Assembly: GCA_940671915.1 (NCBI GenBank)
Contig: CALNVZ010003434.1
Location: 17,530,720 to 17,594,719 of the forward strand
DNA from: Paracentrotus lividus
Taxonomy: Eukaryota; Echinodermata; Echinoidea; Camarodonta; Echinidae
Length of the DNA: 64,000 bases
Direction: 5' to 3'
How positions within the stretch are numbered: position 1 is the stretch's first letter; every line of letters begins with the position of its first letter. Of the stretch, positions 48,201 through 55,800 are shown one piece after another. The translations under genes and the position numbers were made by a program. Below the pieces are notes generated by a model that saw only the letters and a list, made by a program, of their open reading frames with translations, did no database searches and had not been told where the DNA came from.

Positions 48201-51200
48201 GATTTAATTATGACTATATGGTAACACTTCGTGGTTATATATCTTTATCATCTAAACTGCCATTACATAGATGACATTCTGTTACTAATTATATTTTCTA
48301 ATGCATATCATTCTTTTAAACTACATATGTCATGTACAGGCCTACGTATATTGGATAGCTTTTTATGGCTTTTCATTAGTACACTGACAATATACATGTA
48401 ATATTGCATTTCAATTGATTAAAAAACGAATAAAGGTGATCCAAAACCGTCATGAAGACAAAATATAAATTTAATTCACCAATGCCAAATATCATAGCAG
48501 CAAAGAATCTCTAAGGCGGAAAATAAAAAAAAAAAATATTTTCACACTCCAAATATGAATGATGCCTAATCAATAATCCTTAACAATTTGTTTTTATTAA
48601 GGAACGGAATCCCTGTCCAGAAGGGACGTTTACACTGCAGAAGGCGTCATCAACTCTGTCTACGTGTACGCTCATGCTCTCACCAATCTGCATCGCAACA
48701 AATGCCCTGGAGCCCACTCAGACGGACTCTGCGACGCCATGCTTCAGACCTCGCCCTTGGAGTGGGCCAGGTACATCCGTGAGGTGCGCTTCATGAGCCG
48801 GTCGGGCAGCATGGCTGATGTGTCCTTTGACGGCAATGGAGACGCACCCCCTTCCTTGAACATTCTGGCTCTCGACCATTACCTTTCAAATCAAGTGGTA
48901 AGTGTCTAAGCAACGAACCAAAACAACAAACTAAACAAATTTGAAAACATCTGTCCGGTTTTAAACTGTTAAAGCCATGTTAAAGTCATCAAACTCATAT
49001 TAGTTATATTCTGCTTATAATAATAAGTAGTTAACGCCTTGGCCCACGGCCTATATTCAAATTTGCCTTCTACGCCTCTATTAACTTCAAATCCCGAATC
49101 CGTGGCTGAAAAAAAAAAATTTTTGTAACCAAATTACGAAAGGGGTATATTTTTCTTCCAAACATTCATGTTTTCTGGTATCCAAGTCATTGTAGGCCAA
49201 TTAATTGACCCTCATAATTGTGAAGCGTTGTGTCAAATGGTATTTTCATTAGGACTAATTTGTGAATAGCGTTTGTAATGGCACTTTTTCTTATTTGTTT
49301 TTGTATGCCTATGCAACCTTAGGTAAGCGTCAGAAAAATTACATTTTCCAAGAACTGTCTAAGCTCTTCATTATCACCCTTTAACTTACCTCGTCATCTA
49401 TATAGCTCGGTACTTACGGTCCAGACGGACTTGACAACCTGAACAACCGATGGGCTGTCGGCAACGGCAAGGAGTCAATATGCAGAGGAGCCTGCTACGA
49501 TTGCTCCGACTCCGAAGAACTCGGTGGAACCTACCTGCGTATTCCTGGAGACTTTGACGTCACTGCTGTCCTGTGGTTGAGCGAGGAAGGTGATAGTGCC
49601 AATCTGACATGCGGAGCTACGCGTCATCAAGAGACAATGGCCATTGAGGTACGAATCAAATATTTATTTATTTACTTATTGATGTTTTCTTTAAAAGACA
49701 GGTTTGTTCCATTCAAGCCAAGTTGGCTTGCGTGACAAGAGAGCCATGTCCAAAGTACACTACACATATAAACATACCATATAAAAAAGTAAAATAATTA
49801 TCGATGATATCTAGTGACAATGATTTTCACAGAAGAAGTCATATATATGGAAAAACATGGAAATATAACATAATGATAGCCTACTAATACAATGACCATG
49901 ATGACGAAAAACATTATGGTATAGATAAAAAACAAATATACAAGCAAAAAGAAACAAATTAAAAAATCAAACATAACAATGGAGTCATTGCGATGAAAGT
50001 TGTTCCTCAAGAAAAATTATTCTGACTAGATAGTGGAGACAAAAGGTGGAATACACCTTCAAATTGTATGCTTGTATGCTTCTAAATCATATTGATACCA
50101 TATAATGAAGATATCATATGTTTTCTTTTCTTTTCTAAGCTATAACATTTTTGGCAGTTGTATTTATTTTATTCAAATTAAAATTCTTCAAATCGGTTAA
50201 AGTTGTTTTTTTTTTATATAAGTTGTTGAAGAAGTCTACAATTTCATGTTACATCAAATTAAAATAAAGTCGCTTCTTTCAAACCTTAGATCATCAAACA
50301 TGCCCTGGAAGAGATCAACAACAGTACCCTCATCCTTCCCGACATCAAGCTCGGTTTGACCATCGTCGACTCGTGTGGTCAGTTCTTGGTGACCGCTCGC
50401 CAACTGACCTCCCTGATAGGCAGAACAGCATCCAATCTGCCAGAGACCGGTCCAATGCTTGGTGTACTTGGACCGGTGAGGGAGTATCTACAAGGTCACG
50501 TGGCTAGTGACGTCACGTCACCATTCTATATCCCAACAGTAAGTGGATTGCATATATCTTGATTTATGTCTCCAAGTGAATTCGAAGCACTTTGTTACAG
50601 GCATAGCCTGACTGTACAGTATAGACTTCAATTCTATCACCTTCATAATGTTACATTTAATTGGTGCAGGTTAGGTAGGCTTTAGGCCTACAGTATACTT
50701 ATCATCTTGGTTTGTTACCAATTTACTCCATTGTTACAAGGTAGCAGGTACATACAAGATTTAATTACCACAATGATTGTAATGATTTGTTAGTAGGTGG
50801 GCTAGGTGAGGTAGGTGGGCTATGTAAATATTACTATGACCCTCTTGATATGTTACCAAGTCACTCCATTGCAACAGGGGTAGGTGGTCTATACAATAAA
50901 TATTAGCACAATCCTCTTGGTATGATACCAAGTCATTCCATTGTGAGAGGGGTAGGTGGTCTATTCAGTAAATGATACCACGATCATCTTGATATGATAT
51001 CAAGTCACTCCATTGTGACAGGGGTAGGTGGTCTATTCAGTAAATGATACCACGATCATCTTGATATGATACCAAGTCACTCCATTGTGACAGGGAAGAT
51101 GGGCTATACAGTAAATTATACCATGATCATCTTGATATGATACCGAGTCACTCCATTGTGACAGGGGTAGGTGGTCTACACAGTAGATTATACCACGATT

Positions 51201-52788
51201 ATCTTGAGATGATACCAAGTCACTCCATTGCGATTGGGGTATGTGGGCTACACAGTAAATTATACCACGGCCATCTTGATATGATACCAAGTCACTCCAT
51301 TGCGACAGGGGTAGCTGGGCTACACAGTAAATTATACCACGATCATCTTGATATGATGCCAAGTCCCTCCATTGCGACAGGGGTAGCTGGGCTACACGGT
51401 AAATTAGTCCACAATCATCTTGATATGATACCAAGTCAGTCCATTGTGGCAGGGGTAGATGGGTTATACAGTAAATTATATTACTTTTATATGATACCAA
51501 GCTACTCCATTGTGACAGGGGTAGTTGGTCTATGCAGTAAATTATACCATGATCAACTTGATAGGAGACCAAGTCACTCCATTGTGACAGGGGTAGATGG
51601 AAGAACACAAAAGAGTGCTAGTTTGTCGAGAACAAGCGAACAAAACTCAAAATATTCAAAAACAGTACCGGAGGCTCCTATATTTGTTTTACTTGGTAAT
51701 CATGCGTAAAAAAATGAATTAATGCATCATTAAAAAGGCATAATATAAATTTATTTCGACCATTTCCTAAAATGATCTTTCCTAGATCGGCTTCACACCT
51801 GCCAGTCCAACCGTGTTTAGTGATGAGGGGCCGTATCCAGCTTCCTCTCTATTCAGTACTGCACCAGCATATGACAATGAGGCCGTAGCCGTGGTTGACA
51901 TATTGAAATACAAGGGATGGCAACACGTGGTCTTTGTCTACTCTCATTCCTACTATGGTCATGCAGGTGAGAACAAACATAAAAACACAAAACAAGTGTA
52001 CGAATTGTGAAACAGTATATGTATATGGGTACCTAGTAGGAATGGAACGGGTGCGGCTTAAAGGCTGCCATGACTCGAAATGATCCATTTGGGATTGGAC
52101 AGGTGTCAGAAAGTCTTAAAACCATCCGATGACCGGAGTAGTAATAAGTGTAACGCTCTTGGAGATGAAATTATTTCATATTAGGTGCTATATAAATCGC
52201 AACTATTATTATTATTATTATGTCTCTTTGATAATTTAGCCATATGTAGGGATAAAATTATAAAGACAAAAATAATGCAGGTGAAACCATAAGTAAAATA
52301 TCAACATAGAATTTAGTTTCCTGCGAAAAGAACCATTGGAATAATATCAAACCTTTGCCATAATTTCAAAATACTTCTGAAATATGATTTCTATGAGGAC
52401 TTGGTCGTTCATTTATAATTCGATTCAGATTATAGAACGGAAAGGTTTCATGAAAAAGGGTGTTCTGAGTACAACCAATATGATAACGAAAGACAATTAT
52501 GGGTTCTTCTCCGCGTGTACGTCATAATTTCAAAAGGAGAACGGATTCGTTTTTATTATGATATAGAGGTCTATCCGAAAATGAATTGTATTTTGATTCT
52601 TAATATTGCTAGCCTCATTTCATGAAGCTGTGCTTTTCTTGCCTTTATTCGTGTTATTTTACTGTAAATGTGTGTCATTTTGTCTCTGACGAAGATTCTG
52701 CTAGGACAAAAAGTTCAGGCTCTTTTTTGACGCAATTAAATCTTATTTCAAAAACATAAGTCGTTCATACATGTTGGTAAATACAGTA

Positions 52789-52822
<34 letters not shown>

Positions 52823-55800
52823 CCAACCTTCTTTGATTTTTCAAGGCAATGAATCATTCAACAATGCTGCGCGTGCTCAAGGAATATGTGTCCGGGATAG
52901 CATCGGGATTGACTTGGACTCTCCACGAACTGTCCATGAAGACGTTGTACAGATGATCAGGGACTACAGAATCACCGTCGTCGTTGCATTTGTCGAAAGT
53001 AAGTTACTAGTGGGAAGAAATATGATTCAGAAAGAGATGATGTCTTACCAGTTTTTATATACTGTCTTAGTAATGCACCGTCTTTCACAAGAGGGGAGTC
53101 GCTCAACAACATAATTTTAGCGACAATTCTATATTATGTTTGACATTTTTTGTATCTGCTTCCAAATAAATATTAGATTTTTTTGTTATATGCAGGTCAA
53201 TTATGATTGAAATAGAATATATTATGATTTCTGAGAAAATAAGCAATATTACAGTATGAACTGAATTGAATCGCATTGAACACCATCAGCCGAGAGTTTT
53301 AAACATTTTCTTTACTTTTTACAAGACACCATCTTTCAAGACGTGTAGCATACCCGGTGATATGACAAGGTTAACTGCAGCTCAAAAAAGTTCAACTTCC
53401 CAAATAAGTTAGCATGAATTTACCTTCTGCTTTCATCAAATTTTATTCGCTCTATATGCCTTTAGACCACTTATGGAAAATGCACAATGGAAATGGAATA
53501 TGAGTTTATTATTATAGGTTTTCCGGTCAATTTTAAACTCTTTGCAATCGAATTCGTTTATTTATTTTTTTTTTTTTAAACGATACCTCATGGAGCGGAG
53601 CTATCGGTCAATTGAATTAACGTTGATATTTTTAATCGCGATTACATTTCTGACGAAAGTGCTAAAAAGAAATGTCATATTGATCGGAGATAGTTTAAAC
53701 TTGACCGGAAAAACCTATATTACAATTATTGTCATGGTTCTGCCCCTCAGGTACTGATGCCCGCAACCTCCTAAAGGCCGAGATGGAGTCGTCCCAGGGA
53801 CCCGAGGACAAGATCACGTGGATCGGTTCAGATAAATGGTTCACGGATCCCGAAGTCGATGTAACAGCCGGACTCGAGAGCGTTGCCCGTGGTGCCATTG
53901 TCGTAACCAACTACATGGTTGATTTTAGCCCGCTCAAGGAACATCTTTCTAATCTTGGTAAGGATTCCCAGATAGTTTACGATGAGGATAGAGACAATTT
54001 TTTTTGTAAAGACCTAATGGTCATTGCTAATAGTAGAACAATATCCAAATTGTTTGTAACTCCCAAATAACTATGAAATACAAAGATATGAGATCGACAA
54101 AATTGAAATGCTAAACATATCAAAACTGTTTGTGAATCCAAAATAACTATGAAATACAAATATACGTGAGCGACAAAATAGAAATACTGCAATGAAAGTT
54201 TTCTTCTAATAGTGTTCTTAATAGCAGGGTTCAAATATGTAACCACTCCTTGTGAAACTCCTTGTGTAAAACTATATTAAAACCTTTAGATAAGAGACTA
54301 AAATAAACTTGTTTATTTTAGAATACTTTCTTAATTAGTTCACTGAAGCCCATTGACTGTATTTTCTTTTTCAATGAATTTATTTTCTCCTAAAATTTTT
54401 TAGACATGGTCCAGGAGACGAAGGATAACCATTGGCTTCGTAATTACGTCACCGATGAATTCACCAATGGCTGCACGACTCCAGAATGTCTCCAGAGCGT
54501 TGACCTTGGGGAACAGGGTGTTATCCCTCCATATGCAGCGACACTCGTAAACGCAGTCCACGCACTCGCTCAAGCTGCACACAACAAGATGCAGATCCTC
54601 TGTGGAAACGGTAGGAATCGAATTTATTTGCCTGACACATATCATATTTGTAGTTAATGCGGTCATATTTTTTATGATATGCAGGGGTGTGACATTTAAG
54701 CCTTTTAGCTGATTTTAGCTTTCTTCTGTGCAAAAGTATGGGTGATCTTTAAATTTCAGATTTTGTTCAGCTCCTTTCAGCTTTTTTCCAGCTCTTCTTA
54801 TTTGTTGTCACTCACAACCCTGGATATGGTCATAAAAAGAGCTTCTACATATTCCGTAGTCTAAAAATATGAATATCGTTATAATATCATTTAAAATTAA
54901 AATATTATGTTACCAACATAAATGACACAGTGGCCTACATAAGCAAAATTTAAACGCAAATAACAATGGCATGACTGGCACCAATCAGCTTACGAAATAT
55001 TGGAACTCTAACTAGCATCGATCGATCGATGTCATACAGGTCATGTCTGACCCTTTGTGACCCTGTTGATGATGCTTTTCCGAATAGCTCTGTCTTGTGC
55101 CAGGCGATGAGCTGCAACTAGGGAGAGGCCTGTTAATTGTTTTATGCCATCTTTCCATCTCATTTTTTAAATGCTCAACTTATAAGTTACGTGCCATTTT
55201 AAAATATGAAATATAGAACCGGCTATAGCCTCTGTTGTTCCTTGAAGTATCTTTTCCATCTTGTCTCATTGTGTACAGAAGCATACGTTGGTCACGTCTA
55301 CAAGCGATCCGACTATCACCGCCGACCCAACGGCACTGTGCCTCTATGTCCAGAGTTCTTTGAGGCTTCATGGCACGAACTCCTGTACGCTGTCAAGGAT
55401 GTCTATGTCTTTGAAGGAGCTGGACGCCGTCCATTCTGGTTCGAAAACCGCCAAGGACCTGCCGAGTACACCATTATCAACTTCCAAGGACAGGGTTCGT
55501 CTGGAAATTTCGTCCCGGTAAGAGGAACTTTTTTCGATATCATATTCGGGGGAAGTTTCACCAAGTTGTTCTTAAGTTACGAACAACTTTAAGAACGACT
55601 GGTGATTTCTCATTGTGCTGCAAAATTGAGAATGTGATTAGTATAGCACCCAACATGTTCCAGTCGTTTGTAAAGTCATTCGTAACTTTATGAACGACTT
55701 AGTTGAACACCACCTCAGTCTTTTAGTTCAAGTATGTTTAAAGCCTTTAAATCATCTTTCATGTGTACAGTTCTAAAACAGTCCAAAGCGACGTGATGGA

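Noticed and set aside
51033-51709. 190-191 codon reading frames on both strands with 24-residue repeats
   Set aside because: They are explained by the 72-bp tandem repeat in a receptor intron; the period is a multiple of three and frames are open on both strands.
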